A DNA stretch of 64,000 bases, taken from positions 76,616,919 through 76,680,918 of the forward strand of contig CM057464.1 of assembly GCA_030035585.1 (NCBI GenBank). The letters are read 5' to 3'. Positions within the stretch are counted from its first letter, which is position 1, and each line of letters begins with the position of its first letter. The position numbers were made by a program, and so were the translations under genes. Of the stretch, positions 33,967 through 45,228 are shown piece by piece. This DNA comes from Dugong dugon (lineage: Eukaryota; Chordata; Mammalia; Sirenia; Dugongidae). Below the pieces are notes generated by a model. The model did no database searches. It had not been told where the DNA came from and saw only the letters and a program-made list of their open reading frames with translations.

Positions 33967-34171
33967 TGGAGTCCCTGGCTGGTGCAGTTAATGGGCTCGG
34001 CTGCTAATTGAAAGGTTGGAAGTTAAGTCTACCCAGAGGTGACTTGGAATAAAAGCCTGGTGATCTACTTTAGAAAAATCAGCCATTAAAAACCAATAGA
34101 GCACCATTCTACTTTGACACACATATATTCACCATGAGTTGGAATCTACTCTATGGCAACTGGTAACTGAT
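33967..34171 (+). mobile_element. AfroSINE-type SINE, RTE-body subtype (second of a tandem pair)
   Basis: Head GGAGTCCCTGGCTGGTGCAG, RTE-like block AGCCTGGTGATCTACTTTAG, tail CATGAGTTGGAATCTACTC. A third target copy, ACGGTTAATGC, lies at 34172-34182. It is a different subtype from its neighbour. Confidence 0.88.
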
Positions 34172-34182
34172 ACGGTTAATGC

Positions 34183-34569
34183 AGCTTCTTCTCTCTTCAC
34201 AGGCTGATGAGGTCTGGAGATATCCACATTACTGCCATCTGTGGAATTTCAAACTTAAAACTTGTAATTAAACTTTTTAAAACAAGGATGCATCTAATTA
34301 CAAACAAACAAAAAAACAAAAGCTATACCATATTTTTATGAAAATAACACGTGCCTTATAGTTTTTTGCCAGCCGCACACCCCCCACACAAAGTATTTTC
34401 ATTTAAGTGCCACTGTGCCAATCTTTTTACATGTTGCTGTAAGAAAAATTAGAATAGCTCACTTACAAATTGGAGATTACATTAGCCGGAAAATGGCTGA
34501 TTTTCAATATACTCTGTGCCATGCCATTTCACTTAAGGACTAGAAAATCACTTCAGACTGAGGAACACT
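34183..34569. other. Unassigned sequence, possibly an old repeat
   Basis: 34324-34505 has a texture I associate with interspersed repeats (CACGTGCCTTATAGTTTTTT, GCCAGCCGCACACCCC), but I cannot name it. Confidence 0.3.
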
Positions 34570-37014
34570 ATTGGTTTTGGTGTTAGGTGCTATTGAGTTG
34601 GTTCTGACTCATAGTGACACTATACACAACAGAACAAAACACTGCCCCGTCCTCTGCCATCCTTGAAATCATTGTATGTTTGAGCCCATTGTTGCAGCAA
34701 CTATGTCAATCCATCTCATTGAGGGTCTTCCTCTTTTTCACTGATCTTCTACTTTAACAAGCACGATGTCCTTCTCCAGGGACTGGTCCCTCCTGATAAC
34801 ATGTCCAAAGAATGTGAGACAAAGGCTTGCCATCCTTGCTTCTAAGGGACATTCTGGCTATACTTCTTCCAAGACAGATTTGTTCCTTCTTCTGGCAGTC
34901 CATGGTATGTTCAATATTCTTCACCAACACTATAGTTCAAAGGCATCAATTCTTCTCCAGTCTTCCTTAGTCATTGCCCAGCTTTCACATGCAAATGAGG
35001 CAATTGAAAACACCATGGCTTGGGTCAGGCGCACCTTAGTCCTTAAAGCGATATCTTTGCTTTTTAACACTTTAAAGAGGTCTTTTGCCGGAGATTTGCC
35101 CAATGCAACGCATTGTTTGATTTCTTGACTGCTCCTTCCATGGGCGTTGATTGTAGATCCAAGTAAAATGAAATCCTTGACAATTTCAATCTTTTCTCCA
35201 TTTATCATGATGTTGCTTATTGGTCCAGTTGTGAGGATTTTTGTTTTCTTTATGTTGATGTGTAATCCATACTGAAGGTTGTAGTCTTTGATCTTCATCA
35301 ATAAATGCTTCAAGTCCTCTTCACTTTCAGCAAGCAGTGTTGTGTCAGCTGCATAATGCAAGTTGTTAGTGAGTCTTCCTCCAATCCTGATGCTGTGCTC
35401 TTCTTCATATAGTCCAGCTTCTCTGATTATTTGCTCAGCATACAGATTGAATAAGTTTGGTGAAAGTATACAATCCTGACGCACACCTTTGTTGATTTTA
35501 AACCATGTAGTATCCCCTTGTTCTTTTCCAAAGACTGCCTCTTGTTCTATGTACACACACAGGTAAACATCTTTCTGTTATTCTCTGCTTTCAGCCATGA
35601 TCCATCTGACATCAGCAAAGATATCTTTTGTTCCACATCCTCTTCTGAATCTGTCTTGAATTTCTGGCAGTTCCCTGTCAATGTACTGCTGCAAGTGCTT
35701 TTGAACGGTCTTTAGCAAAATTTTACTTTTGTGTGATGTTAATAATATTGTTCAACAATTTTCATATTCTGTTGGATCACCTTTCTTTGGAATGGGCACA
35801 AATACAGATCTCTTCCAGTTGGTTGGCTAAGTAGCTGTCTTCCAAATTCTTAGCATAGACGAGTGAGTCATTCCAGCGCTACATCTGTTTCTTGAAACAT
35901 CTCAGTTGGTAGTCCATCAATTCTTGGAGCCTTGTTTTTTGCCAGTGCCTTCAGCGCAGCTTGGACTTCTTCATTTAGTTCCATCAGTTTTCAATCTTGT
36001 GCTACCCACTGAAATGGTTGAATGCCAACCGATTCTTCTTGATACAGTGATTATGTGTATTCCTTCCCTCTTCTTTTGATGCTTCTTTTGTCATTTAATA
36101 TTCTTCCCTGTTGAAGCCTTCAAAATTGACATTGTTTCTGTCAGCAAGGCCATATTTTCCAACTACAGATCCTTCTTCTTAGTTTCCAAGTTTTGCATTC
36201 CAATCACCAGTAATTATCAATGCACCTTGATTACATGTTTGATCAATTTCAGACTGCAGAAGTTGGTAAAAAATCTTCAATTTCCTCATCCTTGGCACTA
36301 GTGGTTGGTATGTAAATTTGAATAATAGTCTTTTTAATTGGTCTTCCTGGTAGGCATATGGATATTATCCTATCACTGACAGTATTGTACTTCAGGATAG
36401 ATCTTGAAATATTCTTTTTGATAATGAATGCAATGCCATCCATCTTCAATTTGTCATTCCTGGCATAATAGACCATATGATTGTAAGATTCAAAATGGTC
36501 AGTACAGTACAGTCTATTTCAGCTCACTAATGCCTAGGATGTTGATCTTTATGCATTCCATTTCATTTTTGATGACTTCCCATTTCCCTAGAGTCATACT
36601 TCATACGTTCCACGTTCCAATTATTAATGGATGTTTGCAGCCATTTCTTCTCACTTTGAGTCATGCCACATCAGCAAATGAAGACACTGAAAGCTTGACT
36701 CCATCCACGTTGTTAAGGTCGAATCTACTTTGAGGAGACAGCTTTTCTCCAGTCGTATTTTGAGTGCTTTCCCACCTGAGGGGGCTCGTCTTTCGGCACA
36801 ATATCAGACAATGTTCTGCTGCTATTCATAAGGTTTTCACTGGCTAATTTTTTCAGAGGTAGACTGCCAGGTCTTTCTTCCTAGCCTGTCTTAGTCTGGA
36901 AGCTCAGCTGAAATGTGTCCTCCATGGTTTGACCCTGCTGCTATTTAAATATTGGTGGTGTAGCTTCCAGCAACATGGCAACACATGGACGACAAACTGA
37001 GAGACATGTGGGAG
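34570..37014 (-). mobile_element. RTE retrotransposon, copy 2, internally deleted
   Basis: The 5' end at 37014 is shared with copy 1 (CCACATGTCTCTCAGTTTGTC on the minus strand) and the 3' region reaches 34570. Compared with the 54.5-kb copy, about 700 bases between the endonuclease and the RT (55350-56056 there) are missing; the junction is near 36100-36150. It keeps the RT that copy 1 lost, so the two copies have complementary deletions. Confidence 0.85.
34930..36476 (-). pseudogene. RTE endonuclease and RT remnants (copy 2)
   Basis: 36249-36476 encodes an endonuclease piece (RNDKLKMDGIAFIIKKN). 34930-35556 is an uninterrupted 208-codon RT C-terminal half with FKINKGVRQDCILSPNLFN (RT motif B region) and IGGRLTNNLHY followed by AADTTLLAES. 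The catalytic YADD is YAAD here: the first Asp codon has become GCT (35347-35349, read in reverse). In RTE the RT copies element RNA at the nicked target; loss of an active-site Asp would abolish this. Confidence 0.85.
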
Positions 37015-37194
37015 ACTATTGGTGTACTATGGGATATTGTGATTGAATATTAATATTTCTTAAATTTTGTGTTCCTCCTTCTGTCCTATTTTCGGTGATC
37101 TGGGACTGTGATAGCTGAGAACGTTTTCCTTTCTAGAACACAAATATATTTTGAAGAGCTGTTTTTTTTTTTAACTTTCTATCTTTTACTACTG

Positions 37195-37400
37195 AAGAAG
37201 CAGCACGGTGTGGTATACAGGTCACTATGTTTTAAATAAAGAAATTTGAATGTGCATCCCTACTCCTTCACTTACTAGCTGAAAGATACTGAACAGTCAT
37301 TTATTTTCTTTCAGTCTCAGTTTCCTTGTCTGTAGAGTGGGGATAAAAGTAGTGACTACCTTACGGGGTTGTTATGAGAATTAAAACAGAGGTTCAGGAT
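37195..37400 (+). mobile_element. MIR SINE
   Basis: 'CACTTACTAGCTGAAAGATA', 'CAGTCTCAGTTTCCTTGTC' and 'TACGGGGTTGTTATGAGAAT' follow MIR closely. Confidence 0.85.
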
Positions 37401-37499
37401 TTTTTTCTATCCAATGTTCGTGGCATATCATTATGTATTTCACATCTTAAGTCTGTGTTTAGACTTGGCACTGTTGGTTGATTAATGATGTAAGATAAA

Positions 37500-37666
37500 A
37501 TATATTTATTTCTGAATCCGGTACATCTCCAGCTCTACTGTTTTACTTTTGCATTCCTACCACCAATGGATGAGGGTTCCAATTTCTCCACTTCCTCCCC
37601 AACACTTGTTATTTTCTTTTTATCACAGCCATTCTAGTGGGGGTGATGTGGTATCTAGCTGTGGTT
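37500..37666 (-). mobile_element. Old L1 fragment, left half of the insertion site
   Basis: 'TGCATTCCTACCACCAATGG' to 'GTGATGTGGTATCTAGC' is antisense of an L1 3' region. Its continuation lies beyond the young L1 at 46406-46465 (TTAATGGTTAATGGTGATG, then CTTGTTGGCCATTATT). The old copy was split by the young one. Confidence 0.75.
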
Positions 37667-37679
37667 TGATTTTCTTTTT
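37667..37679. repeat. Target-site duplication, left copy
   Basis: TGATTTTCTTTTT, exact match to 46393-46405; it flanks the full-length L1. Confidence 0.88.
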
Positions 37680-38853
37680 TTTTAATATTTTATTGTACTT
37701 CAGGTGAAGGCTTACAGAACAAATAGTTTCTCATGAAACAGTAGTACACATGTTGTTTTATGACATTGGTTAACAACCCCACAACATATTAACCCTCTAA
37801 TTCTCAACCTTTTTTTTTTTTTTTTTTTTGGTGAAAATACACATAACCAGAGATACACCGTTTCAAAAATTTCTACAGACACAGTTCAGTGACATTGACT
37901 ATGCTCTTCCAATTGTGCTGTTATTCTCACTTAAGATGAAGGCTTATAGAACAAAATAGTTTCTCATTTACAGTTACTACAAATGTTGCCCTATGACAAT
38001 GGTTAACAATCTCACAACACATCAACAATATCCTTACTCAACCTTGGGTTCCCTATCACCAGCTTCCTTGTCCCCTTCTGCCTTCTGGCCCTTGTCACTG
38101 GACTCCTGTACCTCGTTAGTCTCATTTGGTTTTACGGGGCTGTCCACTCCCAGGCTGAACAGTGAACCTCAGAGGTAGCTTCACCACTGAGCTAAAAGGG
38201 TGTCTGGGGGCCATACGCTCGAGGTTTCTCCAGTCTCCTTTAGGCCAGTATATCTGGTCTTTTTTGTGTGAGTTAGAATTATGCTCTACATCCTTCTCCA
38301 GCTCTGCCCAGAACCCTCTGTTGTGATCCTGGTCAGAACAGTCAGTGGTGGTAGCCGGGCACCATCTAGCTGTACTGGACTCAGTCCGGTGGAGGCCTTG
38401 GTAGCTGTGGACAATTAGTCCTTTGGACTAATCTTTTCCTTGTATCCTGTTCTCTTCATTCTCCCTTGCTCCCGAAGGGATGAGACCAGTGGAGTATCCT
38501 AGATGGCCATTCACAGGCTTTGAAGACCCCAGACACTACTCACCAATGTAGAATGTAGAGCATTGTCTTTACAAGCTGTGTCATGCCAATTGAGCTAGAT
38601 GTTCCCCGAGACCATGGTCCCCAGAGCCCTCCGCCCAGCAATTCAGTCCCTCAGGGAGTTTGGATGTGTCTATGGGGCTTCCATGACCTTTCCTTGTACA
38701 GGTTGTGCTAGTTTCCCCTGTATTGTGTACTGTCTCACCCTTCACCCAAGATACCACTTATCTATTGCCTATTTAGTGTTTCCCCCCCAGCCCTCCCATC
38801 CCTGGTAACCAACAAAATTGTTACATTTTGTGTGTGAACTTTTTCATGGGTTT

Positions 38854-41800
38854 TTACAATAGAGGTCTCATACAATATTTGTCCTTTTTTGATTGACTTA
38901 TTTCACTCAGCATAATGTCCTCCAGTTTCATCCATGTTATGAGATGCTTCACAGATTCATTGTTGTTCTTTCTCGTTGCATAGTACTCCATTGTGTGTAT
39001 GTACCATAGCTTATTTATCCATTCATCTGTTGATGGGCACCTACATTGTTTCCATCGTTTTGCTATTGTGAACAATGCTGCCATGAACATAGGTGTGCAT
39101 ATGTCTATTTGAGTGACGACTCTTATTTCTCTAGGATATATTCCCAGGAGTGGGATTGCTGGATCGAATGGTATGTCTATTTCTAGCTTTCTGAGGAAGT
39201 GCCATATCATTTTCCAAAATGGTTGTATCATTTTGCATTCCCACCAGCAGTGCATAAGAGTTCTGATCTCCCCGCAGCCCCTCCAACACTTGTTATTTCC
39301 AGTGTTTTTGATTCGTGCCAGTAATGCCGGGGTGAGATGGTATCTCACTGTGGTTTTAATTTGCATTTCTCTAATGGCTAGTGATCGCAAGCATTTCCTC
39401 ATGTGTCTGTTGGCCATTTGAATGTCTTCTTTGGTGAAGTGTCTGTTCATCTCCTTTGCCCATTTTTTAATAGGATTATTTGTCTTTTTCTTGTAGAGGT
39501 GTTGGATTTTCTTGTAGATTATGGAGATTAGACCTTTGTCTGACTTGTACTGTCCAAAAATTTTTTCACAGTCTGTAGGTTCTCTTTTGACTCTTTTGGT
39601 GAAGTCTTTTGAAGAGCATAGGTATTTGATTTTTAGAAGATCCCAGTCATCTAGCTTATCTGTTGGGTTTTGTGCGTTGATGGTTATGGTTTGTATCCTG
39701 TTAATTCCATGTAATAAGGCCTGAAGTGTTGGTCCTGTTTTTTCTTCTATGAACTTCATAGTTTTAGGCTTTATATTCAGGTCTTTGATCTACTTTGAAT
39801 TAGTTTTGTATACGGTGTGAGGTATGGGTCCTGTTTCATTTTTTTGCAAATGGATATCCAGTTTTGCCAGCACCATTTGTTAAAAAGAGTGTCTTTTCCC
39901 CATTTGATGGACTTTGGGCCCTTGTCAAAGATCAGGTGACCGTAGGTGGATGGATTTACATCTGGGTTCTCAATTCTGTTCCATTGGTCAATGCATCTGT
40001 CGTTGTACCAGTACCAGGCCGTTTTGACTACTATAGCTGTATAGTAGGTTCTGAAGTCAGGTACTGTGAGTCCTCCAACTTGATTCTTCTTCTCCGGTAG
40101 TGCTTTACTTATTCGGGGCTTCTTCCGTTTCCATATATAAAGTGAATGGTTAGTTTTTCCCATCCCTTTGGAGAATGTTGTTGGTATTTGGATCGGGATT
40201 GCATTGTATCTGTAGATTACTTTGGGTAGAATTGCCATTTTCACAATGTTGAGTCTGCCTATCCATGAGCATGGTATGTTTTTCCATTTATGTAGATCCC
40301 TTTGGGTTTCATGCAGTAGTGTTCTATAGTTTTCTTTGTATATGTCTTTTACATCCCTGGTCAGATTTATTCCAAAGTATTTTATATTTTCAGGGGCTAT
40401 TATGAATGGTATTGTTTTCCTGATTTCCTTTTCATCGTTCTTCTTACTGGTGTATAGGAATCCAACTGATTTTTGAATGTGTATCTTGTATCCTGCTACT
40501 CTGCTGAATCTTTCTATTAGTTCCAGTAGATTTCTCGTGGAGTCTTTAGGGTTTTCTATGTACAGTATCATATCATCTGCAAACAGGGACAGTTTAACTT
40601 CTTCATTACCAATTTGGATACCCTTTATTTCTTTTTCTTGCCTTATTGCTCTAGCTAGAACTTCCAGCACAATGTTAAATAGGAGTGGTGATAAAGGGCA
40701 TCCTTGTCTTTTTCCTTTTTTCAAGGGGAATGTTTTCAGCCTCTCTCTATTAAGAATGATGTTGGCCATTGGTTTTGCATAGATACCCTTTATTATGTTG
40801 AGAAATTTCCCTTCTATACCTATTTTATTGAGAGCTTTTATCAGGAATGGGTGTTGGACTTTGTCAAATGCCTTTTCTGCGTCAATTGAGATGATCATGT
40901 GATTCTTTTCTTTCCTTTTATTTATGTGGTGGATTACGTTGATTGATTTTCTAATGTTGAAGCATCCTTGCATGCCTGGTATAAATCCTACTTGGTTGTG
41001 GTGTATTATTTTTTTGATATGATGCTGAATTCTATTGGCTAGAATTTTGTTCAGAATTTTTGCATCTATATTCATGAGAGATATTGGTCTGTAATTTTCT
41101 TTTTTTGTGACATCTTTGCCTGGTTTTGGTATCAGCGTTATGCTGGCTTCATAGAATGAATTTGGAAGTGTTGCTTCCTCTTCTATGCGCTGAAATAGCT
41201 TCAGTAGTACTGGTACAAGCTCTTCTGTAAATGTTTTGTAGAATTCTCCAGTGAAGCCATCTGGGCCAGGGCTTTTTTTGGTTGGGAGTTTTTTTGTATT
41301 ACCTTTTCAATGTCTTCTCTTGTTATGGGTCTGTTCAGATTTTCAACATCACTTTGTTGTAGTTTGGGTAGGCCGTGTGTTTCTAGAAATTTACCCATTT
41401 CCTCTAGGTTTTCAAATTTATTGGAATATAGTTTTTCATAATATTTGGTTATAATCCTTTTGATTTCAGTTGGGTCTGTTGTAATGTCCCCCATTTCATT
41501 TCTTATTTGGGTTATTTGTGTCCTCTCCTGTTTTTCTTTTGTCAGTCTCGCCAGTGGTTTGTTGATTTTTGTTGATTCTTTCAGAGAACCAACTTTTGGT
41601 TTTGTTGATTCTTTCTATTTTTTTCTCTTCTCTATTTAATTTATTTCTGCTCTGATCTTTACTATTTCCTTTCTGCCTGTGGTTGTGGGCTTTTTTCTGC
41701 TGTTCTCCTTCTATTTGTTTGTGTTCTGTAATTAAAGTTTTGATTTTGTCCCTTTCTTCTTTTTTGATATGTGCATCTATTGCTATAAATTGTCCTCTGA

Positions 41801-42690
41801 GGACTGCCTTTGCTGTGTCCTAAAGGTTTTGGTATGATGTGTTTTCATTCTCATTTGATTCTAGGAATTTTTTTATTCCATCTCTGATTTCTTCTATTAC
41901 GCACTGATGTGTAAGCAGGGTATTATTCAGTTTCCATGTAGTTGATTTTTTTTCCTTGCTCTTTCTATTGTTAATTTCTAGCTTGATTGCATTGTGGTCA
42001 GAGACAATACTTTGAATTCTCTCAGCGTTTTGGATCTTGTTGAGGATTGCTCTGTGGCCTAAGATGTGGTCTATTATGGAGAAAATTCCATGTGCATTGG
42101 AAAAGAATGTGTACTTTGCAGCGGTTGGATGAAGTGTTCTATATATGTCTATGAGGTCACGTTGGCTGATTGTGCCCTTTAGGTCTTCTGTAGCTTTGCT
42201 GAGTTTCTTCTTCGTTGTTCTGTCCTTTACTGAGAGTGGTGTGTTGAATTCTCCTACTATTAATGTGGAGCTGTCAATTTCTATTTTCAGTGTTGTTAGA
42301 GTTTATGTATTTTGGATCCCTGTCATTGGGTGCTTAGATGTTTATTATGATTACGTCTTCATGATGGATCGTCCCCTTAATCATTATATAGTGTCCTTCT
42401 TTGTCTTTTATGGTAGATTTTCTTTTAAATTCTATTTTATCTGAGATTAGAGTTGCCACTTCAGCTCTTTTTTGGTAGTTGTTAGCTTGATATATTTTTT
42501 TCCAACCTTTGACTTTTAATAAATTCACATCTTTGTTTCTAAGGTGTGTCTCTTGTAGACAGCATATTGATGGATCCTGTTTTCTTATCCATTCTGTCAC
42601 TCTCCATCTCTTTATGGGTGCATTGAGTCCATTTACATTCAGTGTAATTATTGATAGATGTGAGTTTGTTGCTGTAATTTTGTAGTGCTT
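38854..42690 (-). pseudogene. L1 ORF2 (endonuclease / reverse transcriptase), broken by frameshifts
   Basis: Open pieces: 42334-42600, endonuclease (SICCLQETHL, GWKKIYQANNYQKRAEVATL); 41201-41494; 39777-41075, a 432-codon RT domain with [16 protein letters not shown] (motif A), [12 protein letters not shown] (motif B) and [10 protein letters not shown] (motif C, near 40572-40583), all catalytic residues kept; 38854-39759, C-terminus with CWRGC then HCWWEC (Cys/His motif). The pieces lie in different frames. The last break looks like a single-base loss near 39810, where the expected K-T-N order is shifted. ORF2 nicks DNA and reverse-transcribes L1 RNA. Confidence 0.9.
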
Positions 42691-43139
42691 TTTTTTGTGG
42701 TGCTGAAGTTTTCTTTGTTCTTCTTACTCTCTTGTACTGAGTTACTTTTGTTTGTGGATTTTTTTTTTCATTTCTTTTGTTTTTGTAGGTTTTATTTTTG
42801 CAGAGACTTTATGTTTTTTGTCTTTATTTTTATGAGTTGGTTTGTTAACTTTGTTTGTGGTTACCATGAATTTTACCCTTATCTTTCTAAGTTTGAAGCA
42901 GTCTACCATCACTTGGTATCGCCTTGCCTTCCTCTCCATTAGAAGGTTCTATACCTATGCCGTTTATTCCCTCTTTCATTGTTTTGATGTTGTTGTCATC
43001 CTTTGATTGATTTCTCTGATTCCCTGTTGTATTTCTTTTGGTTTTGGATAGTCCTCGAGAGTTCATTTCTTAGATTGGTATCTGGCTCGTATGATCCTGC
43101 GTCCTAGGCTCTGCCTGTGGGCTGAAGCTGTTTGTCCTC

Positions 43140-44108
43140 AGATCAAAGAACTCCCTTTAATAATTCTTGTAAGTTTGTTTTGACTTTTACATATTCCCTT
43201 AGTTTCCGTTTATCTGGAAATGACCTAATCTCACCATCAAATTTGAACGAGAGTTTTGCAGGATATATTATTCTTGGCTGGAAATTTTTTTTCTTTCAAG
43301 ATTTTGTATATGTCATCCCATTGCCTTCTTGCCTGCGTGGTTTCTTCCATATAATCTGAGCTTAGTCTTATAGTTTCTCCTCTGTATGTGACTTCTTGTT
43401 TTTCACGAGCTGCTCTCAGGATTCTTTGTCTTTGGTTTGGGCGAGTGTGAACATGATATGCCTTGGTGATTTTCTTTTGGGTTCTCTTCTATATGGGCTA
43501 TATGGGGTTCGTTGAGATTCTTGGATGGCCAACTTTACATCTTTCATGATATTGGGGAAGTTTTCTGTCAGCAGTTCCTCAGTGATACTCTCTCTTTTTT
43601 CTGTTTTCTCCCCCTGTTCTGGAATGCCAATCACTCATAAATTTTTGCTTTTAATTGTGTCCCACATAACTCTCAGTGTCTCTTCATTTTTATTTGTTCT
43701 TTTTTCTGAGTTTTCCTGAAACAGAGTTGTATCCAAGTGTTTGTCTTCAGTTCCACTGATCCTGTCTTCCATGGTTTCAAATCTGCTTCTCAGCCCTTCT
43801 ATGACATCATCCATTTCTGAAATCTTGTTGTTTATCTTTTGGATTTCTAATTGTTGTTTTTGTATAATTTCTAGTTGTGAATTTACTTTGGCATTTTGTT
43901 CCTGCATCATCTTCCTGAATTCTTCCAATTTTTTGTCTGTATTTTCCATAAATTTGTCTGTTTTTTCCTCATGTTTGTCAGCTTTTTGCCTCAGTTCTTG
44001 GAAAATTCTGAGTATTAGAGAATTGAATTCCCTATCAGGTACTTCTAGTGCATTTTCTTCCACAGGAGAGTCATCTGGTGTTTTAATTTGGATGTCTACT
44101 GGAACCAT
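43140..44108 (-). pseudogene. L1 ORF1 (RNA-binding chaperone), one internal stop plus a frameshift
   Basis: It starts MVPVDIQIKTPDDSPVEEN at 44108. Residues 35-135 are Lys/Glu-rich with heptad spacing, the coiled coil of L1 ORF1p. A TGA at 43635-43637 ends the first frame. The same frame continues directly (VIGIPEQGEKTE, TENFPNIMKDV, RHIMFTLAQTKDKES) to 43416. An Arg is usual at the stop position, so CGA to TGA by CpG decay is likely. Beyond 43416 the C-terminal domain continues with a shift. ORF1p coats L1 RNA. Confidence 0.88.
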
Positions 44109-44624
44109 CCTGTCCTGTTTTTGTAAATGTTTTGATATTGCATGCTGTTTTCAGGGCATTCAGTAGTTATTGCTCTCGTTTATTGATTGTAGATTTGTTT
44201 GTTTCATCCCTTTTAAAAAAAAAATTTTACTATGTCTTTGCAGGTAGACTGGATGCTCTTTGTTGTTTGCTCATCTGTGTGCTCAATACTTTTCGCCTCC
44301 TTCTCCAACTGGCAGGTTCAGTCACTCAGATATGGTAGAGCAGGACAGGTCTAGCCGAAGAGGAGCCACTGGGATGGGTTGTTTTTGGCACTCACTACAG
44401 CCACCAGGGTAGGTTGGTAATCAGTCCTGGGCAGGTTCCAGTAGGCCGTGCCTGCACTGCTTGGTGGTGTGATGTCAAGCGCATGGTGCAGGTAGGCAGG
44501 ATGCAGCGGGGAGATGGTTATGTGTGAAGCTAAGATGAATATGGGAGAGAGGAGAGAGGAATAGAATCCAAAAAACATACAAACAAACAAAACAGAATGT
44601 TAGGGGAGCTTGCCATTGGAATGG

Positions 44625-44935
44625 AGAGATAAGAGACTATGAAATGGAGAGAAACAGAAAGGGGAAGAGGAAGAAAAGAAAAGAATGAACAAATAAAAAG
44701 CAGAGAGGTTAAAGAACTGCAAAGTTCCCAGGGATCCCAGCGATGCAGCTATGAGGTCTGGGGAAGTTGCTCTCAGGTGTTGCAGCACAGCCTGGCCAGA
44801 AGGTGCAGAGGCATACAACGCCTGGTATTCAGGGATCAGAATGAGAAGGAAGATATAGAGAGATGAGAAACTGAGCAATGAAGAGAGACAGAAAGGGAAA
44901 AAGAGGGAAAAGAAAACAAAACAAATAAAAAAAAA
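44625..44935 (-). repeat. Second, more diverged tandem repeat in the L1 leader
   Basis: The block GAGAGATAAGAGACTATG... at 44623-44700 recurs at about 44857-44935 (GAGAGATGAGAAACTGAGC), each followed by GAGAGA(A/C)ACAGAAAGGG and A-rich sequence. 'AGGGATCCC' words at about 44730 and 45017 suggest further degenerate copies. Confidence 0.6.
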
Positions 44936-45228
44936 AAAGAAAGAAAGAACAAGAAAGGCCCCCCCCCCAAAAAAAAACAGGAAAAAATAAAAAAAAACAG
45001 CAAAAAAAGAAACGTCCTCAGGGATCCCTCCGCACGTCTGTGGAAGCCGAAGGGGAGTTCCTTGCCATGCAGCTCTTTCTGGCCAGAAAGTGCTCCCAAC
45101 TCAAGAAAAGGAAAAGAAAACAAACAAACAATTCAAAATGAACAAACGAACAAAAGCCCTGGGATCCCACCAGCATGGCAGCCCAAACTGGGATGCAGCT
45201 CCCCACCCGAATGGAGCTCCACAGCCCT

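Noticed and set aside
31609..34182. Regularly spaced direct repeats as a CRISPR-like array
   Set aside because: The repeats are SINEs and target-site duplications in mammalian DNA; spacing and lengths do not fit.
39113..39421. Plus-strand open frames opposite L1 ORF2
   Set aside because: They are antisense shadows of the ORF2 C-terminus.
44842..45005. A-rich tract as a processed-pseudogene poly(A) tail
   Set aside because: It lies inside the L1 leader, between leader repeats; no gene-derived sequence precedes it.
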